Positions 33,288 through 42,909 of a stretch of 64,000 nt of DNA are shown here, in pieces. The position numbers were made by a program, and so were the translations under genes. Every line of letters begins with the position of its first letter. The stretch's first letter is position 1. Source of the stretch: an uncultured Candidatus Melainabacteria bacterium. Its GTDB lineage: Bacteria > Cyanobacteriota > Vampirovibrionia > Gastranaerophilales > Gastranaerophilaceae. The notes under the pieces are model-generated. The model saw nothing but the letters and a program-made list of their open reading frames with translations, searched no databases and was not told where the DNA came from. The stretch lies in assembly GCA_934718275.1 (NCBI GenBank), contig CAKUZD010000003.1, positions 124,001-188,000 on the forward strand. The letters are read 5' to 3'.

Positions 33288-34949
33288 TTATTTAGTATAA
33301 ATCAACACAGTATAAGGAGGAGCATCTTTCTTTTCAATAAATTTCAGATTGTAGTCACAAATATCTTTGATGTCTGTTAAGCTTTTTATTGTGAGTAGGT
33401 CGTTAAGTGATGTTGAGTTGTATTCTTCTTTGTTTTCCACTAATTCTTTAAATTTTACCTTGTCATAATGTATAAAATTTGGGGATGCTGTAATAATAAA
33501 CTTTTGTCCGGTTTGCATGTTGTTTATTATGTAACTCATAACTATTAATGTATTATTTGGAATTTTGTTTTCAGAAAAATACGGTTGCAAAATTTCTTTT
33601 CTCTGTGGAATTAACATTGATTTAAATTCTTGTTCATGGGATAGCATGGTTTCTGATTTGTAAGCAAAATCTTTGAGGATACTTAAAACAAATAACTTTT
33701 TATTTAAATATTTGTCAAGAACTTCTTTTCTGTTCCAAACAAGTATTATATCTCCATCGTTAGTGTTTGCGGAATTAATAGCGATTGCAAGCGGTTTAAA
33801 TCCAATACGAGGGAATTTGTATGCTGCATTGGTGCCAATTAAAAGATACAACAAATTTAAAAGGATAAATATTGTGGGAAAGATGACGTTTAACTTTTTC
33901 TTGTTTGTGATTAATGCAAAGCCGTAAGCAGTCGCAATTAAAAGAGCGGGCATTGAAACAGATGTATATCGTGGTAAAATTTTAAAATTTGTAATTTTGA
34001 ATGCAATAATTTCTGCAAGCAAAAATACTATTGAAGGAATAATTAAAGTTAACGTTTTTCTATCTTTTTTTATGGCAGTATAAAGTCCAAATATCCCAAT
34101 AGCTACAGGTATAATTATGAATACAAGTTTAATTAATGAGAAAGTTGTGAAAAAACTGTGCATGTAATGCATTGGGTTGTTTCCTAAACTTTCAAGAACA
34201 GGTGAAAATAAATCTTGGATTACAATAAACAAGCTAGACCAATCACAGTAATATCCATTAATTTCGGATGTCCATTTGGCAGGATTTTCAATCATAAATA
34301 AAAAAGTTGGCAGGCATAGGATAGCAAGAGATATTATAGAGACAATTAAATGTTTTGTTCTTTGTTTGTCTTTTACTAAACATGTAAATAAAGTTGTAAT
34401 TAGGGTAATTACATATATGAATGCTATTGTATAAGTATTAATCAGAGCAAAACATATTGCTATAAATCCCAAATAATTCCATTTATTAGAGGTATTATTT
34501 TTTATTTTTAAAAAGGATAGTACTGACAATGTCGCTAATAGCATTAATAAGGAATACATCCGAACTTCTTGTGAGTAATAAATAAAAAAGCTATTAAGCG
34601 CAAATAGTGTTGGACAAAGGAATTGTGCAACTCTATTTTTTAATTCTTTTCCAATAAAATAAGCTACAATTATAGATAAAATTCCGCAAAAAGCAGAAAA
34701 AGCTCGAAATGCAACATCAGAAAGACCAAAAATTTTGCACCATAAATGAAGTAAGACTTGGTAAAATGGCATGTGCACATCAGTTTTTATAGTATAAAAA
34801 ATTGTTGATATTACATTTGGTTGAGCGGCTTGTTTGTATGAAACAAGTTCATCATAAGATAAACCACAAGATTTATCTAAAAATAAAATTCTTAAAATAA
34901 CTCCAACTGCAAAAATAATAAATAATATCCAAAAATTCTTGTTTTTCAT
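33288..34949 (-). CDS. GT39/ArnT-like membrane glycosyltransferase
   Basis: A 553-residue polytopic protein. I start at ATG 34949 (MKNKNFWILF), with GGGG five bases before it. The upstream extension of the open frame runs through tRNA-Gly and is not real. The first TM is followed by a loop with LSYDELVSYKQA, whose Asp-Glu pair is the conserved catalytic pair of PMT/ArnT-type enzymes. DVHMPFYQVLLHLWCKIFG, the partner motif, comes next, then about ten more TMs and a soluble C-terminal domain of ~150 residues. Such enzymes move sugars from polyprenyl-phosphate donors to lipids or proteins on the outer face of the inner membrane. Substrate unknown. Confidence 0.88.
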   Translation of the reverse strand: MKNKNFWILFIIFAVGVILRILFLDKSCGLSYDELVSYKQAAQPNVISTIFYTIKTDVHMPFYQVLLHLWCKIFGLSDVAFRAFSAFCGILSIIVAYFIGKELKNRVAQFLCPTLFALNSFFIYYSQEVRMYSLLMLLATLSVLSFLKIKNNTSNKWNYLGFIAICFALINTYTIAFIYVITLITTLFTCLVKDKQRTKHLIVSIISLAILCLPTFLFMIENPAKWTSEINGYYCDWSSLFIVIQDLFSPVLESLGNNPMHYMHSFFTTFSLIKLVFIIIPVAIGIFGLYTAIKKDRKTLTLIIPSIVFLLAEIIAFKITNFKILPRYTSVSMPALLIATAYGFALITNKKKLNVIFPTIFILLNLLYLLIGTNAAYKFPRIGFKPLAIAINSANTNDGDIILVWNRKEVLDKYLNKKLFVLSILKDFAYKSETMLSHEQEFKSMLIPQRKEILQPYFSENKIPNNTLIVMSYIINNMQTGQKFIITASPNFIHYDKVKFKELVENKEEYNSTSLNDLLTIKSLTDIKDICDYNLKFIEKKDAPPYTVLIYTK

Positions 34950-34975
34950 AATATCCCCAACCTGAAATTTAAAAT

Positions 34976-34995
34976 ATGGAGCGGAAAACGTGGAT
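34976..34995. repeat. Duplicate of the tRNA-Gly(CCC) 3' end
   Basis: ATGGAGCGGAAAACGTGGAT matches the 3' end of tRNA-Gly at 35026-35045 in 18 of 20 positions, 50 bases away on the tRNA's 3' side. Confidence 0.6.
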
Positions 34996-35026
34996 GTTTT
35001 TCTTATTTTCGGCTCCAATTTATAAA

Positions 35027-35101
35027 TGGAGCGGAAGACGGGGATCGAACCCGCGACGTCAACCTTGGGAAGGTTGCATTCTACCACTGAATTACTTCCG
35101 C
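35027..35101 (-). tRNA. tRNA-Gly (CCC)
   Basis: 75 bases with encoded CCA. Acceptor GCGGAAG/CTTCCGC, anticodon stem CAACC/GGTTG around loop TTCCCAA (anticodon CCC), T-loop TTCGATC. Confidence 0.94.
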
Positions 35102-35159
35102 AACAATAAAAAGTTACAATAAATATAATTTATATTCAAGGTGTTTTAGTGAATTTGTC

Positions 35160-35270
35160 TATTATAAATTATTCGGGATATTCTTTATTTTACTCGGAAT
35201 GACGGGATTTGTCACTCTAAACTAAATTCCGGGTCGCTGAATTATTTCACGTTCGTTTACAATGACAGAA
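35160..35270. repeat. Relic of a dispersed short repeat
   Basis: The gap between tRNA-Gly and the efflux operon holds ACTCGGAATGACGGGATTTG, GTCACTCTAAACTAAATTCC and TTTACAATGACAGAAT. These pieces resemble sequence at 48005-48070 and 49066-49092. No gene is seen. Confidence 0.4.
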
Positions 35271-35276
35271 TTTATA

Positions 35277-36464
35277 TTATTCAGCTTCTTGTTTTTTTAT
35301 GCTTTCACCTAAAAGTTCAAAAGAGCCTTTTGTTACCACTTCTTCTCCGGCTTTAATTCCTGAAATTATTTCGGTATACTTGTCATTTTTTTTGCCGGTT
35401 TCAACTTTGCGTTCTTCATAAGTGTGTTGCCCAATTTTTACGTATGCAAAATTATAGTCTCCAAATTTTTCCACTGCATCGGTAGGGATGGCTAAAACAT
35501 TTGCAGTTCCGGTGTTTACAATCATTTCTGCATACATATTAGGTTTGATTTTGAAATCTTTGTTTGGAATATCAGCTCTAACTTCAAGGGTTTTGGTTGT
35601 ATTGTCAAGTATTGGTGAAACATAGGATAGTACACCGTTTATGGTTTTGGTGCTTTCTTCTATTGTCCCAGTTACGGCTTCTCCAAGGTGTAAATAAGGA
35701 GAGTCTTTTTCAAATGCGTAGCCGACAAGCCAAATTGTTTTTAAGTCTGCTAAATTAAATAACTCTCTGTTTTTTTCAACAATTTCATCCGGATTAACTT
35801 TTCTTTCTAATAAAATACCGTTTTTAGTTGCTTTTATTGTTATATAGGGATAAATTTGTTTTGTTTTTAGTACATTATCTATACTTCCGCCATATACAGC
35901 AAGTCTTTGTTTGTACACATTTATCAGTGATAGTCTTTTTAGATTAAGTGCATCTAAGTTCGCTTTATCTTTACGTAATTGTGCGTATGCTGCCTCGTAG
36001 TCTGCTCTTGAAGATATTTTTTCATTGTATAAAGTTTTTTCTCTATTGTAATTTTGTTGTGATAAGTTGTATTGTGCTTTTAATTCGTTTACATCTGCGT
36101 CTATGTCAAGAATTTTTTCAAGGAACTCAAGTTGTATTTGGCTGATTTCGTCAGATTTGATTTGAACTATAGGCTGCCCCACTTTTAGTAATGTTCCAGG
36201 TTCTACAAATACTTTTGTTATTTTGCCGTCTATTGGTGAATAAATCCTTTCAATAGATTGATTTCTTGCTTTAAATTGAGCAGGAATTGTAATTTGAAGT
36301 TCAATGTCCATGGCATGTAGTGGTTCAGTTTTGATTTTTGCATTTTTTTCTTGAATTTCAGTTAAAGTAATCAACTTATTGGAGTGTTGTACTTCTTTTT
36401 TTGAACCACAACCCGTCAATGTTATTGCTAAACAAAATATTATAAAACATTTAAGAAATTTCAT
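35277..36464 (-). CDS. czcB: Efflux RND periplasmic adaptor (CzcB-like lipoprotein)
   Basis: About 395 residues. ATG 36464 (MKFLKC) is chosen because it has AGGGG upstream and gives a lipoprotein signal with lipobox LTGC. The adaptor layout follows: a beta-barrel/lipoyl start (IERIYSPIDGKITKVFVEPG), a helical hairpin (~110-190), a second lipoyl half (YITIKATKNGILLERKVNPDEIV) and barrel domains ending in GIKAGEEVVTKGSFELLGES. It bridges the inner-membrane pump and the outer-membrane channel. No His-rich metal tail is seen. The start overlaps the end of the pump gene by 14 bases, so the order is czcC-czcA-czcB in one operon. Confidence 0.9.
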   Translation of the reverse strand: MKFLKCFIIFCLAITLTGCGSKKEVQHSNKLITLTEIQEKNAKIKTEPLHAMDIELQITIPAQFKARNQSIERIYSPIDGKITKVFVEPGTLLKVGQPIVQIKSDEISQIQLEFLEKILDIDADVNELKAQYNLSQQNYNREKTLYNEKISSRADYEAAYAQLRKDKANLDALNLKRLSLINVYKQRLAVYGGSIDNVLKTKQIYPYITIKATKNGILLERKVNPDEIVEKNRELFNLADLKTIWLVGYAFEKDSPYLHLGEAVTGTIEESTKTINGVLSYVSPILDNTTKTLEVRADIPNKDFKIKPNMYAEMIVNTGTANVLAIPTDAVEKFGDYNFAYVKIGQHTYEERKVETGKKNDKYTEIISGIKAGEEVVTKGSFELLGESIKKQEAE

Positions 36465-39400
36465 TTTTATTTTCCCCTGTAATTTTATATAATAACGGAA
36501 TAAGGAATAAAGTAAAGGTTGTCCCAAAAGATAACCCTCCTATTATTGCAATTGCAAATGGTTTTTGACTTTGTGCACCAATCCCGTTTGATAATGCGGC
36601 CGGAAGCAGTCCCAAAATAGCTACAAGTGCAGCAGTTAGGACCGGTCGGAGTTTTAATAAAGCCCCTTTAACGGTTGCTTTAGTAATATTTGAGTTAATT
36701 TTATTTTGTCTGATTATTGAAGAAAGTATTATTACTCCATTTTGTATAGAAACTCCGATTGCGGCTATAAATCCTACACCGGCAGAAATTGAAAAATAAG
36801 TTCCTGTTATAAACAGTGCAAATATGCAACCTGAAAGAGTTACGAGAATAGGAGACATCGCAATTAATACGTTTTTTAAATCTTTATAATTTATATGTAA
36901 AATTAGTCCGATTAAAATAAGTGTAATTGGTAATATGATTGCGAGTCTTGTATTTGCGGCTTTTTGACTTTCAGATTGTCCTGCCCATTTTACTTGATAT
37001 TCATCAGGAAGTGTTAATTTTTCATCAATAAGTTTTTTTGCATCTTTGACAGTAGAGCCCAAATCTCTACCCCTGATATTAAATCTGACTATTGCAACTC
37101 TAGAGTTTTCACTTCTTGTTATTATCATAGCACCATTGTTTGTGGAAATGTTTGTTACATTACTTAGAGGAACTGATATTCCTTCCGGTGTTTTTACGAT
37201 AATGTTTTGTATTTTTCTATATGTGTCTCTATCTTTTTTTTCAAGTCTTAAAAATACATCAAATCTTTTTTCGTTTTCAATCACTTGGGTTGCGTTTTTC
37301 CCTCCAATGGCTATTTCTACGACTTTTTGAATATCATCACTACGTAATCCGTACCTTGCAGCTTTTACTCTGTCAATTTTTATTTGATATTGAGGTTGAC
37401 CGATAATTTGGTCGTAAGAAATATCTACAATTCCCTTTACACCCGATAAAAGTGCAATAGTTTTGTCTTGTAGTTTTTGAAGTTCGTATAAATCTGAACC
37501 GTATATTTTTACAACAACTTGTCCTTTTGAGCCGGAAACAGCTTCTTCTACATTGTCTTGAATGTATTGAGTGAAATATGTTGTAATTCCGGGAATATCT
37601 GATAATTTTTCAGACATGTCTTGGATTAATTTTTGTTTGTCTTTATGCCATTTTTTGCGCCAATCTTTAGCTAGTTTTAAGTCAACCATGTTTTCAATAT
37701 TACTTAATAGGTTCGGATCAGTTCCATCATCGGCAGAACCGATGTGAGAGATAACATTTTTAACTTCAGGATATTGCATTAAAACTTCTCGAACTTCTTT
37801 TGCAACATCTACAGAATGTTCTATGGTGGTACTTCTTGGAAGAACCGTTACTCTTAACCAAATATTTCCTTCATCAAGGTTTGGTAAAAATTCAGAACCG
37901 ATAAAGCAGAATAAAGCTAATGAAATTAGTAGCATAGAACTTATTGAAACAAGAAACTCTTTTGGGTGGTTAAATACTTTAGTTAATAAGTTTTCATACA
38001 ATTTTGTTATTTTATTCAAGACTTTGTTGTCTTTTTCTATGAATTGTTTATTTGATAAATATATTGCCGAGATAGCAGGTAAGAAAAATAATGATGTTAT
38101 GACTGCTCCTATTAGTGAAAAGCCCATTGTGAAAGCTAACGGATGAAATAATTTCCCTGCGACACCATCAAAAGCAAAGATTGGAAGAAAACAGCATAAA
38201 ATTATAATTGTGGAAAATGTAATAATTTTACCAACTTCTTTTACTGCTTTATAAATAATTGCTTCTTTTTTATTTTGGGTAAGTTTTCCCTTATAATTGG
38301 CTAAACATCTAAAAATATTTTCCATTAAAATAACAGCACCGTCTACAATTATACCAAAATCAACAGCCCCCATGCTAAGTAAATTAGCAGGAATTCCAAA
38401 TAATTTAAACATAATAAATGCAAGTCCGAGAGCTAAAGGAATTACTAAGGAGGCAATTAAAGTTATTTTTAAATCCAAAATAAAAGCAAACAAAATTATT
38501 ATTACGAAAATAATCCCGCAAATAACATTATGCCCGATTGTATGCATAGTATTGTTTATCAGTTCACTTCTTTCATAAAAAGGAACAAGTCGAACTCCTT
38601 TGGGTAATTGCGCTTTTATGTCAGGCAGTTTATTTTGAAGGTTTTGTATTGTTTTGGTTGGATTTTCTCCTTTTCTCATTAAAACGATACCTTCAACAAT
38701 GTCATTGTCTTTATTTTTACCAACTTGACCAATTCTTACGGCAGGGTCTATTACGACTACTCCGACATCTTTTACTCTTATTGGAATTCCGTTGAGGGTT
38801 GTAATAACAGTGTTTTCGATACTTTCTATGCCGGAATACAGTCCTAATCCTCTAACAATATATGCTTGATCATTGTTAGAAATGTAATGACCTCCACCTG
38901 TTGAGTTTGACGCTTTTATTGCATCAAAAATTTCACCAACATCTAAATTATAAAAACGAACTTTTTCATGATTTAATATGACTTTATATGTTTTGACGGG
39001 GCCACCAAAGCTGTTTACTTCGATAATTCCCGGAACTTGCTTAAAAGCTTTTTCCATTTGCCAATCTTCAATGGCTTTTAAAGTCATTTGATTGTAATAA
39101 TCAGATTCAAGCGTGTATCTGTATATTTCGCCAATAGCGGAAGCATCAGGCCCAAGAACCGGTTTTATTCCATCCGGCAATTCCGTTTGGTGAATTCTCT
39201 CTAATACTTGTTGTCTTATTAATGGTGAAGGCAGCCCATCAGCAAAGACAACTTTAATAACCGATAATCCAAATAATGAACTTGAATAAAGTTTTTGCTC
39301 ATTTGGAATTCCGTTTAAGTTTTTTTCAAGAGGAATTGTTGCCAAACGTTCTACTTCTTCAGCTGATTTGCCCGGCATTTGAGTTATAACTTGAACAATC

Positions 39401-39540
39401 GGGCTTGTAAAATCCGGATAAGCCTCAATATCAAGAGTTTTAAGACAATATATTCCTGATAAAACAATAATTAAAGCAATAGTTGCAGAAATAAACTTTT
39501 TTTTGATTGCAAATTTAATAAGGTTGTTAAATAGCTTCAT
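36451..39540 (-). CDS. czcA: Heavy-metal efflux RND pump (CzcA-like)
   Basis: A 1029-residue proton-driven inner-membrane pump with twelve TMs and two large periplasmic domains. The start shows IDIEAYPDFTSPIVQVITQMPGKSAEEVERLATIPLE in family style (key block AYPDFTSPIVQV). TM4 reads VDFGIIVDGAVILMEN: the DFG..D......EN pattern is the signature of the divalent-cation (Co/Zn/Cd/Ni) branch, unlike the Cu/Ag CusA branch. It overlaps both neighbours, czcC upstream and czcB downstream, by 14 bases each, so translation is coupled. Family and operon role are firm; the exact metal is inferred. Confidence 0.95.
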   Translation of the reverse strand: MKLFNNLIKFAIKKKFISATIALIIVLSGIYCLKTLDIEAYPDFTSPIVQVITQMPGKSAEEVERLATIPLEKNLNGIPNEQKLYSSSLFGLSVIKVVFADGLPSPLIRQQVLERIHQTELPDGIKPVLGPDASAIGEIYRYTLESDYYNQMTLKAIEDWQMEKAFKQVPGIIEVNSFGGPVKTYKVILNHEKVRFYNLDVGEIFDAIKASNSTGGGHYISNNDQAYIVRGLGLYSGIESIENTVITTLNGIPIRVKDVGVVVIDPAVRIGQVGKNKDNDIVEGIVLMRKGENPTKTIQNLQNKLPDIKAQLPKGVRLVPFYERSELINNTMHTIGHNVICGIIFVIIILFAFILDLKITLIASLVIPLALGLAFIMFKLFGIPANLLSMGAVDFGIIVDGAVILMENIFRCLANYKGKLTQNKKEAIIYKAVKEVGKIITFSTIIILCCFLPIFAFDGVAGKLFHPLAFTMGFSLIGAVITSLFFLPAISAIYLSNKQFIEKDNKVLNKITKLYENLLTKVFNHPKEFLVSISSMLLISLALFCFIGSEFLPNLDEGNIWLRVTVLPRSTTIEHSVDVAKEVREVLMQYPEVKNVISHIGSADDGTDPNLLSNIENMVDLKLAKDWRKKWHKDKQKLIQDMSEKLSDIPGITTYFTQYIQDNVEEAVSGSKGQVVVKIYGSDLYELQKLQDKTIALLSGVKGIVDISYDQIIGQPQYQIKIDRVKAARYGLRSDDIQKVVEIAIGGKNATQVIENEKRFDVFLRLEKKDRDTYRKIQNIIVKTPEGISVPLSNVTNISTNNGAMIITRSENSRVAIVRFNIRGRDLGSTVKDAKKLIDEKLTLPDEYQVKWAGQSESQKAANTRLAIILPITLILIGLILHINYKDLKNVLIAMSPILVTLSGCIFALFITGTYFSISAGVGFIAAIGVSIQNGVIILSSIIRQNKINSNITKATVKGALLKLRPVLTAALVAILGLLPAALSNGIGAQSQKPFAIAIIGGLSFGTTFTLFLIPLLYKITGENKNEIS

Positions 39541-40828
39541 TATCTGTTTTAAGCTCCTCTTGATTTACTTCTCTTAAAAAATCAATCCAACAGTTATAAT
39601 ATTCTGCTAAAGCGTATGTATAACCAATTATTATTGATTTATAAGACTGTTCCATAACAATTAATGTTGTGAGGTTCGATTTCCCAACTTCGTAACTTCT
39701 TTTCGAAACTTTAATCATTTCATCAGAACTTTTTAATAATTTGTTATTGTAATAATTTAAATTCATTTGCGCAGTGACAAACTTTTCATAAGCATTATTT
39801 AAATCTTTTAACGCTTTGTTTTGAACTGAAATATAATTTAATTCGGCTTTTTCAATTTCGAGTTTTGCATTCTTAATTTCCGGTCTGTATGCGTATAAAA
39901 TGGGAAGGTTTACAAGGCTTGCACTTGCATAAGCACCTGACTTAAATCTGCCATCATCGCTCATTCCTTTTGATTGGTATCCATAACCACCTTGGATTTC
40001 AAGGTCAGGGATTCTTTGCCTTGCAACCAATTTTAAGTTTTTTTCAGCTATGTCAATTTGGTGTTTTGCTATTTTTATATCAAATCTGTTTTTTATACTA
40101 TCTTCGGCAATAGTGTCAAAACTAGGCATTAACGAAGATGGAGTTGGCGTGGCCAGGTCTATAAAATTATCATTAAAACTACTATCTGTCGAATCAAAAA
40201 TTAAATAAGTTTTTTCTTTTGGGTTTATTGTTTTATTGAACTCAAAGGAGGCACTTTTAACATTTACTTTAGCAGTATTTACTTGAGTTGTCATTTGATT
40301 TAGAGCAATTTCAGCTTGGATTACATCCATTTCGGGAGCTGCGCCTGCTTGATATCTTTTTTTAGCTATTTCTAAAAGGTCTTGTAAAAGTTTTTGTTGT
40401 TCCTGTAAACTTTTAAGGATTGATTTAGAAGCAACGAGATTAATATAAGCTTCTCTAACATCCATTTTTAGGTCAAATTCATAGTATTTTAAATTTTCTC
40501 TAGTAAGTTCATAATTAGCTTTTGCAAGTTTTTTTCTTGCACCGCGTTTAGCAATTTCAATGGTTTCAGTTAATCCAAATAACTGAGGATTTCCTTTTCC
40601 TGCGCTTCCGAAGTTGTAGAAAACATCGAAATTTGGGTTTTGTAATCTGTTAGCTGATTTAATATTGTTTTTTGCAATTTCGGTATCTAATTTGTTAGCC
40701 AAAAAATCAATATTATTTTTTACAGCTATATCTATAGCTTCATTAAGAGTAACTTTTTGGACAGAGTTTTCTGCAAATGCTATTTGTCCGATAAATAATA
40801 TAAAAATTATAAATAAAATCTTTTTCAT
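39527..40828 (-). CDS. czcC: TolC/CzcC-type outer-membrane efflux protein
   Basis: A 433-residue outer-membrane channel. The signal peptide is the first ~19 residues (MKKILFIIFILFIGQIAFA). Two TolC-type repeats follow: VTLNEAIDIAVKNN opens the first and RFDIKIAKHQIDIAEKNL the second, each with long coiled-coil helices and a beta segment (NFDVFYNFGSAG; EIQGGYGYQSKG region). It would dock onto the CzcAB complex. First gene of the operon, with a TATAAT and a dyad upstream; the ribosome site is weak (AGGG). Confidence 0.93.
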   Translation of the reverse strand: MKKILFIIFILFIGQIAFAENSVQKVTLNEAIDIAVKNNIDFLANKLDTEIAKNNIKSANRLQNPNFDVFYNFGSAGKGNPQLFGLTETIEIAKRGARKKLAKANYELTRENLKYYEFDLKMDVREAYINLVASKSILKSLQEQQKLLQDLLEIAKKRYQAGAAPEMDVIQAEIALNQMTTQVNTAKVNVKSASFEFNKTINPKEKTYLIFDSTDSSFNDNFIDLATPTPSSLMPSFDTIAEDSIKNRFDIKIAKHQIDIAEKNLKLVARQRIPDLEIQGGYGYQSKGMSDDGRFKSGAYASASLVNLPILYAYRPEIKNAKLEIEKAELNYISVQNKALKDLNNAYEKFVTAQMNLNYYNNKLLKSSDEMIKVSKRSYEVGKSNLTTLIVMEQSYKSIIIGYTYALAEYYNCWIDFLREVNQEELKTDNEAI

Positions 40829-40848
40829 AGCCCTAATCTTCTATTCAA

Positions 40849-40877
40849 ATTATAACATGTATAAGTTTATACAGAAC
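40849..40877 (-). promoter_or_regulatory. Promoter with internal dyad upstream of czcCAB
   Basis: TATAAT on the minus strand (40849-40854). The perfect dyad GTATAA-AC-TTATAC (40859-40872) lies in the -35/-10 interval. The -35 is poor, as is common at activator-dependent or metal-sensor promoters. No regulator gene is adjacent. Confidence 0.42.
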
Positions 40878-41046
40878 TAAAGTTTAAGAAATTGAAACCA
40901 AAATTTTCAAATTTGATTTAAATAATTAATAAAATTTTTATTTGAAAAACGCAGCTATACACTATAAAGAGAATAATAGCTTGCTTTTAGTTCAAATATA
41001 TGTTATACTTATAAATGATATTATATATTATTATAGGAGAGTTTTC

Positions 41047-42876
41047 ATGCAGTCTAAAGGGTTTAATGTTCAACGCAAGTTGGGTTATTTTTCTAAATTT
41101 GCTCAATTGAGCAGTAAATGTGGTAAATCAGCTTATACTTTAGCTGAAATTATAATTGTAATGTTAGTGATTGCAGTTGTGGTAGGAGTAAGTATAAAAA
41201 TCACAAAGGCAAAGTTAAATCAGATTGTGTCATATACTTATTATTCAGCATATTCAACTTTGAGAAATGTCTCCGGTCAAATGTTACAAGATTTTAAAGC
41301 AAAACCTGAATATACTGATACAGCGCACTTAATGCCACAGGATTGGTATTCATTTCCTCAAAGTTTGTTTAGTTTCCCTAAAGGTTTGTTAGCTTTGCTT
41401 ATGCCTAAACAAAAAGTCGAAGCCGAAGATTCTGTAAAGTACGTTTGCGCACTTGAAAATGTTGGTTTCATTGGAGATAAATGGGCTGACCATTCGGATG
41501 AATATGTTATATATTCGACAAATGTTTTTTTGGATGGGTATGGAAATATTTTCTCTAAAAGTAATGATGAAGAAGCTATTCAAAAATGTAGAGAAAGTCA
41601 TTATAGAAATCGTGGATTAAGCAGAGATGTTTATCTTGAAGGAGGTAGTATAGTCCCTTTTACAAAATGTCCTGGGAAACTCAAAAGAAGTAGTGCAGAT
41701 ATTAAAAGATTTTGGGACTATAGTAGTAGTATAAATGAGACATATATTCAAAATGTAACCAAATGTACTATGCTCAGTGGTGGGGTGACTCAAAGTGAGT
41801 GGGAACTTGCTCATCCGGAATGCCATTCTCCTTCAGGCGGATGGTGGAACTACCCAATTCCTGAGTATACAGAATCTTGCAACTTTAGTTGTTATGATGG
41901 TGTTAATAATAACTGTGGAAATCTTTCATATCCGGAGACTGACAGGTTTCTGTGCCCATCCGGCATTGGCTTGGGAATTCTAACTGTTATAACTTCTGAT
42001 GGTAGTATTGATAAAGGTAAGGGGTCAAGTTGGGAAGGTAATGATTATGGGTTTTGGCCGGTATGTAAATATTCCCCGGAAACTCCAAGTTGTGAAGGGC
42101 AGCCAACTAGTGAAGAAATCAGAAACAGATACCATGAAACAGGTGATGAATGGGTTGGAAGTCCGGAATGTGCTTATAAGCCAACTTGTAACAAAGAAGG
42201 ATATAAATGGGATCCTGAATCTGAAACCTGTATTCAAGAGCCGCCAACTCTCCCGCGCAAGGGCTCAAATTTTTGTGAAAAATTTGTAAGTTATACAAAT
42301 ACCAAAACAAATTCTCCTGAGTGTACAGGTGATGCTATAGCAGATAATACAGTGGATTTTTCAAGTCATACTCCTGATATAACGTTACGTAATGGTATGT
42401 TTTTGTATAATGTTAGCCAAAATCCTGCTGAAATTGCTATATTGGAAGGTAATACCATGGGTGGAAAATATGATGGCGTAGATAATATAAATAGCTTTGG
42501 GTATACTATATATGTAGATATAGATGGAGAAAAAGGTGCATCAAGATTATGGGAAGATGTTTACAAATTCTATATCACAATGTCAGGAAAAGTTGTTCCG
42601 GCCTATAATGAAACCGAAGGAGCAGAGGCAACCGGAGGTGATAGCCGCCAACACTTAATGACAAGCGTAATGAAAGAAGAAATAACCGCCGATGGACACC
42701 GCCAAATAAAATGGATGAAAAAAAGTGTTCTATTTAAGGAAGGTGCTTGTTCTGCCGGATATATACAAGGAGCGTATTGCCAAGGAGGACAAAATCCTGT
42801 ATCAAGATTGGCAGAATGTAGTGATGTTGTGAATAATTGTACCTTAAAATATATAAGTCCCGTGAAATTCTTTTAA
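41047..42876 (+). CDS. Large Cys-rich pilin-like protein
   Basis: A 609-residue protein with ATG 41047 chosen for its AGGAGAG site. A 37-residue leader ends CGKSA before YTLAEIIIVMLVIAVVVGVS. This is a prepilin-type helix with Glu at +5, but with Ala-Tyr at the cleavage site instead of Gly-Phe. The exported part is about four times normal pilin size. It holds more than 20 cysteines, several in short EGF-like or knottin-like spacing (CNKEGYKWDPESETC; PECHSPSGGWWNYPIPEY). Near the end is the shared block YVDIDGEKGASRLWEDVYKF. Likely a tip or adhesin-type pilin stabilised by disulfides. No neighbour encodes pilus machinery. Confidence 0.8.
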   Translation: MQSKGFNVQRKLGYFSKFAQLSSKCGKSAYTLAEIIIVMLVIAVVVGVSIKITKAKLNQIVSYTYYSAYSTLRNVSGQMLQDFKAKPEYTDTAHLMPQDWYSFPQSLFSFPKGLLALLMPKQKVEAEDSVKYVCALENVGFIGDKWADHSDEYVIYSTNVFLDGYGNIFSKSNDEEAIQKCRESHYRNRGLSRDVYLEGGSIVPFTKCPGKLKRSSADIKRFWDYSSSINETYIQNVTKCTMLSGGVTQSEWELAHPECHSPSGGWWNYPIPEYTESCNFSCYDGVNNNCGNLSYPETDRFLCPSGIGLGILTVITSDGSIDKGKGSSWEGNDYGFWPVCKYSPETPSCEGQPTSEEIRNRYHETGDEWVGSPECAYKPTCNKEGYKWDPESETCIQEPPTLPRKGSNFCEKFVSYTNTKTNSPECTGDAIADNTVDFSSHTPDITLRNGMFLYNVSQNPAEIAILEGNTMGGKYDGVDNINSFGYTIYVDIDGEKGASRLWEDVYKFYITMSGKVVPAYNETEGAEATGGDSRQHLMTSVMKEEITADGHRQIKWMKKSVLFKEGACSAGYIQGAYCQGGQNPVSRLAECSDVVNNCTLKYISPVKFF

Positions 42877-42909
42877 ACTGATTTAATGAATTAATTTAAT
42901 AACCTTTAG

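Noticed and set aside
34950..35087. N-terminal extension of the glycosyltransferase frame
   Set aside because: It overlaps tRNA-Gly; the ATG at 34949 has its own ribosome site and starts the first membrane helix.
36451..39540. Cu/Ag (CusA) assignment of the RND pump
   Set aside because: The TM4 signature DFG..D......EN is that of the divalent-cation branch.
40942..41046. Upstream extension of the giant pilin frame
   Set aside because: ATG 41047 has a clear AGGAGAG site; the extension lies in AT-rich noncoding sequence.
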